Part shown: piece after piece, positions 17,450 through 26,208 of the stretch
How the letters are laid out: the number at the start of each line of letters is the position of its first letter
Position numbering within the stretch: position 1 is the stretch's first letter
Assembly (NCBI GenBank): GCA_910585455.1
Contig: CAJUEL010000016.1
Coordinates: 33,541 to 97,540 of the forward strand
Length of the DNA stretch: 64,000 bases
Reading direction: 5' to 3'
Origin: an uncultured Eisenbergiella sp.
Lineage (GTDB): Bacteria; Bacillota; Clostridia; Lachnospirales; Lachnospiraceae
Program-made: the position numbers and the translations under genes
The notes under the pieces: model-generated
The model's database searches: none
What the model was told of the DNA's origin: nothing
Seen by the model: only the letters and a program-made list of their open reading frames with translations

Positions 17450-17941
17450 TCATTTCACAGTGATCTCTACCACATCTCCCTCCGCTGACTCCATTTCCAC
17501 CAGCTTTCCGATCACGCCCTCATCGACGAGCCGCAGAATTTTTTCCAGATCTATTTTTTGAAACGCGCTCTGTCCGTCCATGCCCGGGACCTCCATGCCG
17601 AGCTCCAGCGCAATTCTGACCAGCGCGACCGGCAGGTTCACCCGCACCCTGTCCCCCGCGACCGTATCCGCCCGAACCTGCAAAAGCATTTTGTCCACAT
17701 CCTTCTTTTCCTCTTCAGAAAGCATCCGCACCGTCTGCTCTTCCCTGCCCCGCAGCAGCTCGTCACAGGATATTCCGAACAGATCGGCCAGACGCGGCAA
17801 CGCTGTGATGTCCGGACAGGAGATGTTGTTTTCCCATTTGCTGACCGCCTGCGGCGATACCTCCATATACTCCGCCAAAAGTTCCTGCGTCATGCCGCAT
17901 TTTTTTCTGTAACCGGAAATTCTTTCACCCAACGTGCTCAT
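17450..17941 (-). CDS. XRE-family regulator with SHOCT/YvlB-like C-terminal domain
   Basis: A 163-residue protein. Residues 5-60 form a Cro/CI-type helix-turn-helix (MTQELLAEYMEVSPQAVSKW spans the HTH). A charged linker follows, and residues about 95-163 form a small domain ending in VEMESAEGDVVEITV. The C-terminal domain is shared with the 111-residue product of the next gene. Autogenous control is likely given the tight operon, but no operator was identified. The start ATG at 17941 follows an AGGGA stretch. Confidence 0.82.
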   Translation of the reverse strand: MSTLGERISGYRKKCGMTQELLAEYMEVSPQAVSKWENNISCPDITALPRLADLFGISCDELLRGREEQTVRMLSEEEKKDVDKMLLQVRADTVAGDRVRVNLPVALVRIALELGMEVPGMDGQSAFQKIDLEKILRLVDEGVIGKLVEMESAEGDVVEITVK

Positions 17942-18074
17942 ATCGTTCCCTCTCTTTCTTCTCCACAGCTTCTGCCAAAGGACTGTCCCTGGCGGCTTCT
18001 GAGCCTATTGTAATCTATAAATGAAAAAAACGGAAGATGGATCAGGTTAAATTCAGGTAATTCGATGTCCTGTC

Positions 18075-18101
18075 GTTACTGGTCACAGAGTGAACAGTAA
18101 C
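18075..18101. repeat. family B-like palindrome
   Basis: GTTACTGGTCAC-AGA-GTGAACAGTAAC, an inverted repeat with 27-bp span between the end of the ABC exporter gene and the XRE operon. The ends match other family B elements (GTTACT.TTCA). Confidence 0.7.
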
Positions 18102-18117
18102 GTCCTGTCCGGTAACA

Positions 18118-19770
18118 TCATTGTGCTATGCCGTCCTTTAACTTGATCACCGCATCGCACCGCTCCATCACCCGCGGATCATGCGTCACCACAATACAGA
18201 TTTTCTCCGGCGCGATTTTTTCCAGCGTATCCAGAAAAACACCGATGGATTCGGCGTCCAGATTTGCCGTGGGCTCATCAAAGAGCAGAATCTGGGCCCC
18301 CTGATACAGCGCCCTCGCAATGCCGATGCGCTGCTCCTGTCCGCTGGAAAGCGCCCTTTTCCCATTCCCGATCTCCGTCTCGTACCCCTGCTCCAGACTG
18401 TCTATATACCGGTCAATATTCGCCATGGCGGCACACCGGACAAGGCGTTCCGGCTCCGGTTCCATCGCCATGCAGATATTGGTCTTTACCGTATCACAAA
18501 AAACCAGATTCGCGGCGGGCACCAGTCCCACATAAGGGCGGATATCCTCCCACGCAGAACCGTCGGCAAAATCGATCGCCACCTTTCCCTCCTGCGGCTG
18601 ATACAATCCGGAAATCACCTTTAGCAGGGTGCTCTTCCCGCCCCCGCTCTCGCCCACGATCCCGACGATTTTCCTTTTTTCAAATTGTGTAGAAATTCCT
18701 TCCAGAACGCGCGTCTCCTGATAGCCAAAGGAGACGCCCTCCAGGCGCAGGCTGGATACCTCCTTTTCGGGCGCTGCCTGCCGCTTTTGCTCCTCCGGCA
18801 GGGTATAGATGCGGTCCAGCCTCCCGGCGGAGGCGATCGCCTGATTGACGTCGGAAATAATGCTGCCGATCGCCGTAAAGGGCCAGATGATAAAATTGGC
18901 CAGCTGCACGATCGCGATCATGGCGCCCACCACCATCTCTCCCTTCATCACAAAATGCGCGCCGCCGCCCATAGCGATCAGAAACATCACATTGCCCATG
19001 GCATTGTTGAGAAATTCGGAGCCGCCCTCCGCCGTGCCCAGCATGCGCGCGCTGTTCACCTTATCCTCCAGCAGCCCCGACGCTTTTTGTTCCAGCTTTT
19101 TTCCCATGAAATTGATTTTAAACAGCGCGATCCTTTCCAGCACATCCTGAAAATAGACGCGGACATGTTCTTCATTTTCTTTGTCCTTCCGGCTCGCCCT
19201 CTGCACGATGGGTGAAAAAACCGCGATGCACATGATCAGAAGCGGAATGCAGATGAGCAAAAGCAGCGCCAGCTTCCAGTTCAGATAAAAAAGATAGAAT
19301 ATGGCGAATACCGACGACAGCCCATTGCCCACCAGGCCGCGCACCAGCCCCGGGAAGCATCCCGCCACCTTTTCCACATCCTCGGTCAGGTTGGTCATAT
19401 ACTCCCCCACATGATGCTCCTGCATCTTAAGCAGGCTGCTGCGATAAAGCCTTCCTGTCAGCTCCAGCCGGATTTTCCCCGCAATCCTGGCGCAGGACAC
19501 CCGGCCGGCGATGGCATTGGTCAGAAACAGCGCGCCCTCCAGCACCAGAATAAGAACGGCGGCAGCAAGATTTTGGGTCAGCCCCATCCTGGAATCCCCG
19601 GTGGCAATGTCCACAAATTGCTTCAATATGGTCGCCATTTCCATATTCACCGCAGCCATGGCAATGCCCGCCGCCGCAAGCAGCAGCAGATAGCGCCGGT
19701 TTCCCCTGGTCTGCCCGTAAATCCAGCCCAGGCCATATTGTTTTTTTGTTTTCTGAAAATTGTTCTTCAT
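18118..19770 (-). CDS. ABC exporter, permease fused to ATPase
   Basis: A 550-residue half-transporter: six predicted membrane helices in residues about 25-310, then an ATPase with Walker A GIVGESGGGKST, signature LSSGQEQRIGIARAL (LSGGQ altered to LSSGQ) and Walker B ILLFDEPTANLD. It would work as a homodimer or pair with a second half. The substrate is unknown; the family exports lipids, drugs and peptides. The start at 19770 (MKNNFQKTKK) follows GGGGAG by 8 bases; the longer open frame upstream lacks a site. No linked regulator or second half is present nearby. Confidence 0.88.
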   Translation of the reverse strand: MKNNFQKTKKQYGLGWIYGQTRGNRRYLLLLAAAGIAMAAVNMEMATILKQFVDIATGDSRMGLTQNLAAAVLILVLEGALFLTNAIAGRVSCARIAGKIRLELTGRLYRSSLLKMQEHHVGEYMTNLTEDVEKVAGCFPGLVRGLVGNGLSSVFAIFYLFYLNWKLALLLLICIPLLIMCIAVFSPIVQRASRKDKENEEHVRVYFQDVLERIALFKINFMGKKLEQKASGLLEDKVNSARMLGTAEGGSEFLNNAMGNVMFLIAMGGGAHFVMKGEMVVGAMIAIVQLANFIIWPFTAIGSIISDVNQAIASAGRLDRIYTLPEEQKRQAAPEKEVSSLRLEGVSFGYQETRVLEGISTQFEKRKIVGIVGESGGGKSTLLKVISGLYQPQEGKVAIDFADGSAWEDIRPYVGLVPAANLVFCDTVKTNICMAMEPEPERLVRCAAMANIDRYIDSLEQGYETEIGNGKRALSSGQEQRIGIARALYQGAQILLFDEPTANLDAESIGVFLDTLEKIAPEKICIVVTHDPRVMERCDAVIKLKDGIAQ

Positions 19771-20108
19771 TTCCTGTCTCCCCTGCTTGTATTTGATTCC
19801 CGCGGCTGCGGACCAGACAGCCACGCCTGCGCGAATATTCGACGACTGCCACGGACGCCACATCCCCGTTGCCCACAGCGGGAACCTGATTCTTTCCTCC
19901 CATAGCTTATCAGGCTGCAGTAGCGATGTAAACGCCCTGCACACAGCCGGTCGCTTTGCCCGCGCAAGAGGATAACCAGGCGCCGTATCCGGTCAGCCGT
20001 TTTCCCGCATAGCTGCATTTCAGGAATGGCGTATGTCGTTTTACAGTGATATTCTATCAAAGACTGGCACAAAACATAAGAAAGCAGAGGTTGAAAAAGC
20101 AAAAAAAT
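19771..20108. other. intergenic region, nothing supported
   Basis: About 340 bp between the exporter start and the terminator of the PIN operon. A TAGAAT box near 20050 on the minus strand could be part of the exporter promoter, but no good -35 was found. No credible gene. Confidence 0.4.
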
Positions 20109-20150
20109 AATCAACCAGAGGTTGTCTTTTCTCACAACCTCCGGTTGATT
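20109..20150 (-). terminator. terminator of the PIN toxin-antitoxin operon
   Basis: On the minus strand AATCAACCGGAGGTTGTGAG pairs with the following ACAACCTCTGGTTGATT and is followed directly by ATTTTTTTTG. Very strong intrinsic terminator 13 bp past the toxin stop. Confidence 0.9.
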
Positions 20151-20162
20151 GCCTCATAAGCA

Positions 20163-20564
20163 TCATGAAAAACCTGATTCCAGATATTCCAGCATCATCG
20201 CAGGAGAATAAATCAACGGGTGCTCTAATCCTGCCTCCAAAAAATCTTTGTCTCCCGTCAAAATCAAATCTACATCATGATACAGCGCATCACTTAGCAC
20301 AGGAATATCTTTTTCATCACGCAACAAACCTGACATTTCCTCTGTGCTACTGCAAAAGTTAAAATTCAATCGACGATACAAACAGTAAACTTTCTCTGCC
20401 TTCTTGGGCCATTTCCTTTCAAGCTTGGCTTTAAACTCCTGATCCACATATTCCGATACGAATAATACATGTTCAGAATCAAAAAGCTTTTCCAGCAGCC
20501 TGCCCGTATGCCCGCCAAATACAAAGGCCGATATCAGGACATTTGTATCAAGCATTATTTTCAT
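20163..20564 (-). CDS. PIN-domain toxin (putative RNase)
   Basis: A 133-residue PIN-domain protein of the COG1569-like group. The acidic metal site is visible: D6 in MLDTNVLIS, E43 in DQEFKAKLE, D90 in LSDALYHDVD and the final LTGDKDF near 103. PIN toxins cleave RNA in type II toxin-antitoxin modules. The start codon overlaps the stop of the upstream antitoxin by 4 bp (ATGA), so they are translationally coupled, and a terminator follows. Base composition is lower in GC than the flanking genes, which hints at acquisition. Confidence 0.85.
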   Translation of the reverse strand: MKIMLDTNVLISAFVFGGHTGRLLEKLFDSEHVLFVSEYVDQEFKAKLERKWPKKAEKVYCLYRRLNFNFCSSTEEMSGLLRDEKDIPVLSDALYHDVDLILTGDKDFLEAGLEHPLIYSPAMMLEYLESGFS

Positions 20565-20800
20565 AAGTTCATGCGTTCCCTTCTGAATGCCGCCATATCT
20601 GCAATCATCTCTTCTTCGCTGTCCCAGCCTTTATCATCCTGAAACACCGACTGAATTTCAGAAAGAATTTTTCTATTCTCCTGTCCTTTTTCTTTTTTTC
20701 GCTTATCCGACAGATATTGGATAAAAGAGATGACTGTTCTATAATCCTCTTCTTCCAGATTACTCAATAAATCATCCACTATAGCTGCTGTAACCGTCAT
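20561..20800 (-). CDS. antitoxin partner of the PIN toxin
   Basis: A 79-residue protein, MTVTAAIVDD at its start, with a predicted helical N-terminus and a charged, flexible C-terminus rich in Glu, Lys and Arg of the kind that wraps a toxin. I chose 20800 because AGGAGG lies 9 bases upstream; the longer frame adds 13 residues without a site. Its 3' end overlaps the toxin start. I do not recognise a specific DNA-binding family, although antitoxins of this size normally autoregulate the operon. Confidence 0.75.
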   Translation of the reverse strand: MTVTAAIVDDLLSNLEEEDYRTVISFIQYLSDKRKKEKGQENRKILSEIQSVFQDDKGWDSEEEMIADMAAFRRERMNL

Positions 20801-20898
20801 ATTGATAGCCCTCCTTCCACGCGACTGCACCGGCCACAAATCTTTTTACTATTATAGGGCCATTCTCAGTCTACTATGCACTAAGAACTACAGACATT

Positions 20899-23800
20899 TT
20901 ACAGGAAGTACTCCACACCCGCCTCAAATATCTTCAGATCCTGTTCGCCGTAGATATTGACCGCAACTCCATCGCCCCGGCGCTCTACGTGCGCCATTTT
21001 TCCTAAAATCCTGCCGTCAGGGGATGTGATGCCCTCGATCGCCGCATAGGAGCCGTTGATGTTCCACTCCTCATCCATGGAAACATTGCCCGCAAAGTCC
21101 GCGTACTGGGTTGCCACCTGACCGTTTGCAAACAGCTTCTCAATCCACGCCGCCGGCGCCACGAAGCGTCCTTCCCCGTGGGATGCGGGCGTGCAGTAAA
21201 CGCTGCCCAAGCCGGCCTTTGCAAGCCAGGGAGATTTGTTGGAAACCACCTTCGTATACACCATTTTGGAAATATGCCGGTTGATCGTGTTAAAGGTCAG
21301 TGTCGGAGAATCCTCCTTCTGCCCTGTAATTTCGCCATAGGGTACCAGACCCAGCTTGATCAGCGCCTGGAATCCGTTGCAGATGCCAAGGCAAAGTCCG
21401 TCCCTTTCCGCGACCAGCCGCATGACCGCTTCCTTTATTTTTGCATTCTGAAAAGCGGTGGCAAAAAATTTCGCCGAGCCGTCCGGCTCATCGCCCGCGG
21501 AAAAGCCGCCGGGGAACATGATGATCTGCGCCCGGTTGATTTCCTGCGCAAAAGCGTCCACAGAGGAACGGATATCCTCCGCGCTCTGATTTTTAAATAC
21601 CCGCGTCACCACCTGCGCGCCTGCGCGCACGAAGGCTTTTTCGCTGTCATATTCACAGTTCGTGCCCGGGAACACCGGAATGAATACGGTGGGCTTTGCC
21701 ACTTTATGCCTGCAGACATAAATGCTGTCCGCACGGTAAAGGTCGGATTTTACACAATCCGTATTCTGCACCGCCTTTGTGGGGAACACCTTCTCCAGCG
21801 GCTTCTTCCAGGCATCCAGCGCCTCCTCCATGGGAATGCTCACGCTGCCCACTGTGAAAGCGGGCGTCTGGGTCACCGTGCCCACAAACGTATACTCTGC
21901 GTCGATGTGATCCATTTTATCTGCATCAATCTCCGCCAGAATATCGCCCAGCGCATTGCCGAACAGATCCTTTATGTCCACATCCGCTGCCAGATCTGCG
22001 CCCAGCCCGTTGCCGAAGGCCATTTTGGAAAGTCCGGCTGCAACGCCTTTTGCATCCAGCGCATAGGCGGAAACGATCACCTTCTTTTCGATCAGCTCTG
22101 CCACTTTATCGTACAGCGCCATCACCTGCTCGTAAACGGGCACATCGTAATCATCCTTTTCGATGCAGAAGCGCACAAGCCGGTTGCCCGCCTTCTTAAG
22201 CTCCGGCGTCACAATATCCTGCTGCCTTGCCACATCCACCGCAAAGGAAACCAGCGTGGGCGGCACGTCAATATCGTTGAAGGTGCCGGACATGGAATCC
22301 TTGCCGCCGATGGAAGGCAGGCCGAATCCGATCTGCGCGTCATAAGCGCCCAAAAGCGCCGCAAAGGGCTGGCTCCAGCGCGCCGCATCCTGCGTCATCC
22401 GGCGGAAATATTCCTGGAATGTGAACCGAATCTTCTTATAATCGCCGCCGTTTGCGACGATCTTCGCCATGGATTCTATCACCGCATAAATCGCGCCGTG
22501 ATAAGGGCTCCAGCTGGACAGATAAGGGTCAAAGCCATACGCCATCATGGTGACGGCATCCGTCTTTCCGGTAAGGACGGGAAGCTTTGCCACCATCGCC
22601 TGCGCCTCAGTCAGCTGATATTTGCCGCCATAGGGCATCAGAACGCTCGCCGCACCGATGGAGGAGTCAAACATCTCCACAAGCCCCTTCTGAGAACACA
22701 CATTCAAATCGGAAAGCGTCGCCAGCCAGGCCTTTTTCACATCCTTTTGGGCCGCCGCCTCTCCCACAGCCGGAATGGCATATTGATTGAAATAATTATC
22801 CTCTTTTGCGGGAACCTCTACAAAAACGTCCGTCTCCTGATGGGCGCCGTTGGTATCCAGAAACGCCCGTGAAATATCCACGATTTTCTTTCCCCGCCAT
22901 TTGAGCACCAGTCTGGGCTCCTTCGTCACTGTCGCGACGGAAACCGCCTCCAGATTTTCCTGCGCCGCATAGCCTAAAAATTCTTCCACATCCTTCGGGG
23001 CGACCACCACCGCCATTCTTTCCTGAGACTCGGAAATGGCAAGCTCCGTGCCGTCAAGGCCCGCATACTTTTTCGGCACCCTGTCCAGATCCACGACCAG
23101 GCCGTCCGCCAGCTCGCCGATCGCCACGGACACGCCGCCCGCGCCGAAGTCATTGCACTTTTTGATCAGCCGGGAAACCTCCTGCCGTCTGAACAGGCGC
23201 TGAATCTTGCGCTCCGTGGGCGCATTTCCCTTCTGCACCTCCGCGCCGCAGGTTTCGATGCTCTTTTCCGTATGCACCTTGGAGGAGCCCGTCGCGCCGC
23301 CGCAGCCGTCACGCCCGGTTCTGCCGCCCAGCAAAATGATGATATCGTCCGGATCCGAATTTTCCCGGATCACGTTACGCCTGGGCGCCGCGCCCATGAC
23401 CGCGCCGATCTCCATGCGCTTCGCCACATAATTGGGATGATAAATTTCCTTTACCAGCCCGGTCGCCAGACCGATCTGATTGCCGTAGGAGGAATATCCC
23501 GCCGCCGCGCCGCGCACCAGCTTTTTCTGGGACAGCTTGCCCTTTAAGGTTTCGGAGATGGGAACGGCAGGATCCGCCGCGCCGGTCACGCGCATCGCCT
23601 GATACACATAGCCGCGCCCGGAAAGAGGATCCCGGATCGCGCCGCCAAGGCAGGTGGCAGCGCCGCCGAAGGGCTCGATTTCCGTAGGATGGTTGTGGGT
23701 CTCGTTTTTGAAAAATACCAGCCATTCCTCGGTCACGGGGCCCTCGCCGTAATCCATTTCTACCGGCACAATGACGGAGCAGGCGTTGATCTCATCCGAC

Positions 23801-24690
23801 TCCTCCATGTCCGCAAGCTTCCCTTCCTTTTTCAGCTTACGCATCGCCATCAGAGCCAGATCCATCAGGCAGACGAACTTATCCGGTCTGTCCTTAAAAA
23901 TATCCGCCCTGGTATCCAGATAGCTCTGGTATGTCGTCTCAATGGGCGTCCGATAATAGCCGTCCGCAAATTCCACATTTTTAAGCTCCGTGGAAAAGGT
24001 GGTATGACGGCAATGGTCGGACCAGTAGGTATCCAGCACGCGGATTTCCGTCATGGACGGATCCCGCCTTTCTTCCTTTGCAAAATAGTTCTGAATATGA
24101 AGAAAATCCCGGAAGGTCATCGCCAGCCCCAAAGAATCATACAGCTCTTTCAGATCTGCCTCCAAAAGCCCTGTAAAACCGTCAAAAATTTTCACATCGG
24201 CGGGCTCCGCAAACTCCGTCACCAGCGTTTCCGGTTTGGTCATATCCGTCTCTCTGGAGTCCACCGGATTGATACAATAAGCCTTGATTCTTTCCATCTC
24301 TTCGTCAGAAAGCGTTCCGATGATCAGATACGTCACCGCAGTCTTGATGATCGGCTCTTCGTCCGCCTTCAAAAACTGTACGCACTGGACTGCGGAATCC
24401 GCGCGCTGATCGAACTGTCCGGGCAGAAACTCCACGGAAAACACATGACCGTTTGCCGGAATGTCGATCGTCTCCCGATACAGGATGTCCACCGGCGGCT
24501 CCGAAAAGACCGTGCGGCACGCCTGCTCAAACACGTCGTCGCCAAGATTTTCCACATCATAGCGGATGAACACACGCACATCCTCAATTGCGCCGAGGTT
24601 CAGATAATTGATCAAATCCTCCTTAAGCTCCGTCGCCTTGACCGCAAAGCCGTCCTTCTTTTCCACATAGATTCGTTTTACGTTTCCCAT
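20899..24690 (-). CDS. purL: phosphoribosylformylglycinamidine synthase, fused PurL/PurQ type
   Basis: A 1263-residue FGAM synthase, the fourth step of purine synthesis (FGAR + glutamine + ATP to FGAM). It carries an N-terminal PurS-like part, two AIR-synthase-like halves (ETHNHPTEIEPFGGAAT near 330 and the GIGGKDSM-like PSIGGKDSMSGT near 800), and a C-terminal class I glutamine amidotransferase with FPGTNCEYDSE near 1015, the nucleophile Cys in CLGICNGFQ near 1100 and the catalytic His in ASHGEGRF near 1170. Length is normal for the large single-chain enzyme. It stands apart from other pur genes. The ATG at 24690 follows an AAGAAAGGGAGAA stretch. No purine riboswitch was found in the 100-bp leader. 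Confidence 0.95.
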   Translation of the reverse strand: MGNVKRIYVEKKDGFAVKATELKEDLINYLNLGAIEDVRVFIRYDVENLGDDVFEQACRTVFSEPPVDILYRETIDIPANGHVFSVEFLPGQFDQRADSAVQCVQFLKADEEPIIKTAVTYLIIGTLSDEEMERIKAYCINPVDSRETDMTKPETLVTEFAEPADVKIFDGFTGLLEADLKELYDSLGLAMTFRDFLHIQNYFAKEERRDPSMTEIRVLDTYWSDHCRHTTFSTELKNVEFADGYYRTPIETTYQSYLDTRADIFKDRPDKFVCLMDLALMAMRKLKKEGKLADMEESDEINACSVIVPVEMDYGEGPVTEEWLVFFKNETHNHPTEIEPFGGAATCLGGAIRDPLSGRGYVYQAMRVTGAADPAVPISETLKGKLSQKKLVRGAAAGYSSYGNQIGLATGLVKEIYHPNYVAKRMEIGAVMGAAPRRNVIRENSDPDDIIILLGGRTGRDGCGGATGSSKVHTEKSIETCGAEVQKGNAPTERKIQRLFRRQEVSRLIKKCNDFGAGGVSVAIGELADGLVVDLDRVPKKYAGLDGTELAISESQERMAVVVAPKDVEEFLGYAAQENLEAVSVATVTKEPRLVLKWRGKKIVDISRAFLDTNGAHQETDVFVEVPAKEDNYFNQYAIPAVGEAAAQKDVKKAWLATLSDLNVCSQKGLVEMFDSSIGAASVLMPYGGKYQLTEAQAMVAKLPVLTGKTDAVTMMAYGFDPYLSSWSPYHGAIYAVIESMAKIVANGGDYKKIRFTFQEYFRRMTQDAARWSQPFAALLGAYDAQIGFGLPSIGGKDSMSGTFNDIDVPPTLVSFAVDVARQQDIVTPELKKAGNRLVRFCIEKDDYDVPVYEQVMALYDKVAELIEKKVIVSAYALDAKGVAAGLSKMAFGNGLGADLAADVDIKDLFGNALGDILAEIDADKMDHIDAEYTFVGTVTQTPAFTVGSVSIPMEEALDAWKKPLEKVFPTKAVQNTDCVKSDLYRADSIYVCRHKVAKPTVFIPVFPGTNCEYDSEKAFVRAGAQVVTRVFKNQSAEDIRSSVDAFAQEINRAQIIMFPGGFSAGDEPDGSAKFFATAFQNAKIKEAVMRLVAERDGLCLGICNGFQALIKLGLVPYGEITGQKEDSPTLTFNTINRHISKMVYTKVVSNKSPWLAKAGLGSVYCTPASHGEGRFVAPAAWIEKLFANGQVATQYADFAGNVSMDEEWNINGSYAAIEGITSPDGRILGKMAHVERRGDGVAVNIYGEQDLKIFEAGVEYFL

Positions 24691-24805
24691 TGTTCTCCCT
24701 TTCTTTTGTCGATTTTACAACAGTCAGGCATCCAGGCTGCGGACAGCCGGACGCCGGACCTGCCGCGCTGCATCTATTGCTGACAGCCTAAGCTGTAGCC
24801 TTCCA

Positions 24806-25405
24806 CTATACTTCCGGGATGAGTCCGCCCGCCACTGCAAACAGCTCGTCATCCACCATACGCTCTGTCACTCCCATTGTGTATGCACAAATGCGCAGCC
24901 CCTCCAGCACAAACAAAATATGATTTGCGGTAGCTGCCGCATCCACATCATAAAATTCTCCGCTTTCGATTCCCATCCTGATCAGACCTGTCAGCGCCCG
25001 CGCCGCTTCCCCAAACCGCTCTGCCTGCGGGCTTTGCCCGGTTACATTTTCTTCCTGAGCTGCCGGACCGGCGAAATAGTATTCGTACATCGCCATCGAA
25101 AGCGTTTCTTTTTTCCGCAAAATCTCCTTCTTCTGTTCCCTGAAAAAAAGCAGGAGCACCTCCGTTGCGGATGCATCCTCCGAAATCGTTCCGGAAAATA
25201 TGTCGTCCGCCTCTTCCTCCTCCCTGCCCATCACGGCGAGGAAGACCTCCTCCACGCTGCCAAAATAAAGATAGAGCCCGCCCCTGCTGATTTCGCAGGC
25301 TTCCACGATATCCTTCATTGTCACGTTCTTATAGCCCTTTTCCATGAAAACGCGCCGGGCATGCTCCACAATGAACCGTTTTTTCTGCTCTGACCTTTCT
25401 CCCAT
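24806..25405 (-). CDS. TetR-family transcriptional regulator
   Basis: A 199-residue regulator with an N-terminal TetR helix-turn-helix (residues 10-55; MKDIVEACEISRGGLYLYFG) and an all-helical ligand domain without a clear subfamily. It is divergent from the GNAT/methyltransferase operon. A 24-bp inverted repeat at 25465-25488 is a likely operator. The ATG at 25405 follows GGGGG by 5 bases; a TTG four codons earlier is in frame. The ligand and targets are unknown. Confidence 0.85.
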   Translation of the reverse strand: MGERSEQKKRFIVEHARRVFMEKGYKNVTMKDIVEACEISRGGLYLYFGSVEEVFLAVMGREEEEADDIFSGTISEDASATEVLLLFFREQKKEILRKKETLSMAMYEYYFAGPAAQEENVTGQSPQAERFGEAARALTGLIRMGIESGEFYDVDAAATANHILFVLEGLRICAYTMGVTERMVDDELFAVAGGLIPEV

Positions 25406-25464
25406 CTTTTCCCCCAAAAAAGCATGTCCGCATCGGCATGCCTTACACGGGCATCACATGCACA

Positions 25465-25488
25465 CTGTCAGTTTATCATGACTGGCAG
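25465..25488. promoter_or_regulatory. candidate TetR operator
   Basis: CTGTCAGT-TTATCATG-ACTGGCAG is an inverted repeat with 7 of 8 positions matching per arm, 60 bp upstream of the TetR start codon. Its spacing fits a TetR dimer. A second dyad GACCGT..ACGGTC lies near 25534-25553 and may belong to the family B repeats. Confidence 0.45.
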
Positions 25489-25701
25489 GGAAATTCAACG
25501 AATAATTCACATTCAGCCCCAAACTTTATGACTGACCGTGCCCAGTAACGGTCGCACACTGTGCAACTAAATTTTCCAAACAGGTGATTGGAATTTTGCC
25601 CGTCTTTCGATACAATAAATGCAGACGGACCTGCAGGAGGACAGGGATTGTCCGCTCAACGGCCGGCTGATCAATGAACGATGATGGAGGAAACAGCTGC
25701 T

Positions 25702-26208
25702 ATGATACGAAACGCACAAAACACGGATATTTCCCGCCTGGCGGAAATTGAGGTTTTTGGAAAAAGGGTTGCATACCGCCCCATTTTTCAGGACGACAAC
25801 GGCTCCTTCAACCTGCTCCAGACACAACCCATCGCAGAGCAATACCGGCAAAATCCGCGTCTGCTCGATCACATCTCGGTATACGATGACGGCATCGTGA
25901 AGGGGCTTCTCAACTGGAAGGATTACCCGGAAAACGGCAGGGCAGACGAAATCGAGCTGTACTGCTTTTATGTGGAACCGTTTTTCAAGGGGCAGGGCAT
26001 CGGAGGGGCGCTGCTTAAGCACTTATGTGAGGATGCGGAAAAAAATCAGAAAAGGGCGATTTATGCCTGGGTGCTGGAAGAGAATATCCCCGCGAGGCGC
26101 TTTTATGAGCGAAACGGCTTTGTTGCGGATGGCAGGCACGGAATTGTGGAGGGCACGACCGCCCGGAACATGTGCTATGTGAAAAGACTGGAGGACATCG
26201 ATGGCTAA
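25702..26208 (+). CDS. GNAT-family N-acetyltransferase
   Basis: A 168-residue acetyltransferase. The acetyl-CoA binding motif A is visible as FYVEPFFKGQGIGGALLKHL (residues about 89-108; the R/QxxGxG/A signature is QGIGGA), and the C-terminal motif B is ARRFYERNGFV near 132. Substrates of such stand-alone GNATs vary (amino acids, peptides, antibiotics). The start at 25702 (MIRNAQNTDI) has GGAGG 11 bases upstream. Its stop codon overlaps the start of the XRE-methyltransferase by 8 bp, so the two are coupled. Confidence 0.88.
   Translation: MIRNAQNTDISRLAEIEVFGKRVAYRPIFQDDNGSFNLLQTQPIAEQYRQNPRLLDHISVYDDGIVKGLLNWKDYPENGRADEIELYCFYVEPFFKGQGIGGALLKHLCEDAEKNQKRAIYAWVLEENIPARRFYERNGFVADGRHGIVEGTTARNMCYVKRLEDIDG

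Noticed and set aside
21178..22872. 564-codon open frame antisense to purL
   Set aside because: It lies fully opposite a well-supported purL, has Cys/His/Arg-rich composition typical of the complementary strand of a GC-rich gene, and has no ribosome site or domain.
24691..24805. Purine riboswitch ahead of purL
   Set aside because: The 115-bp leader shows none of the conserved aptamer core (no TATA..GGTTTCTAC-like joints) and is too short for aptamer plus expression platform.
25534..25553. GACCGT..ACGGTC dyad as the TetR operator
   Set aside because: It resembles parts of the dispersed family B repeats and is further from the TetR start than the better-placed palindrome at 25465-25488.
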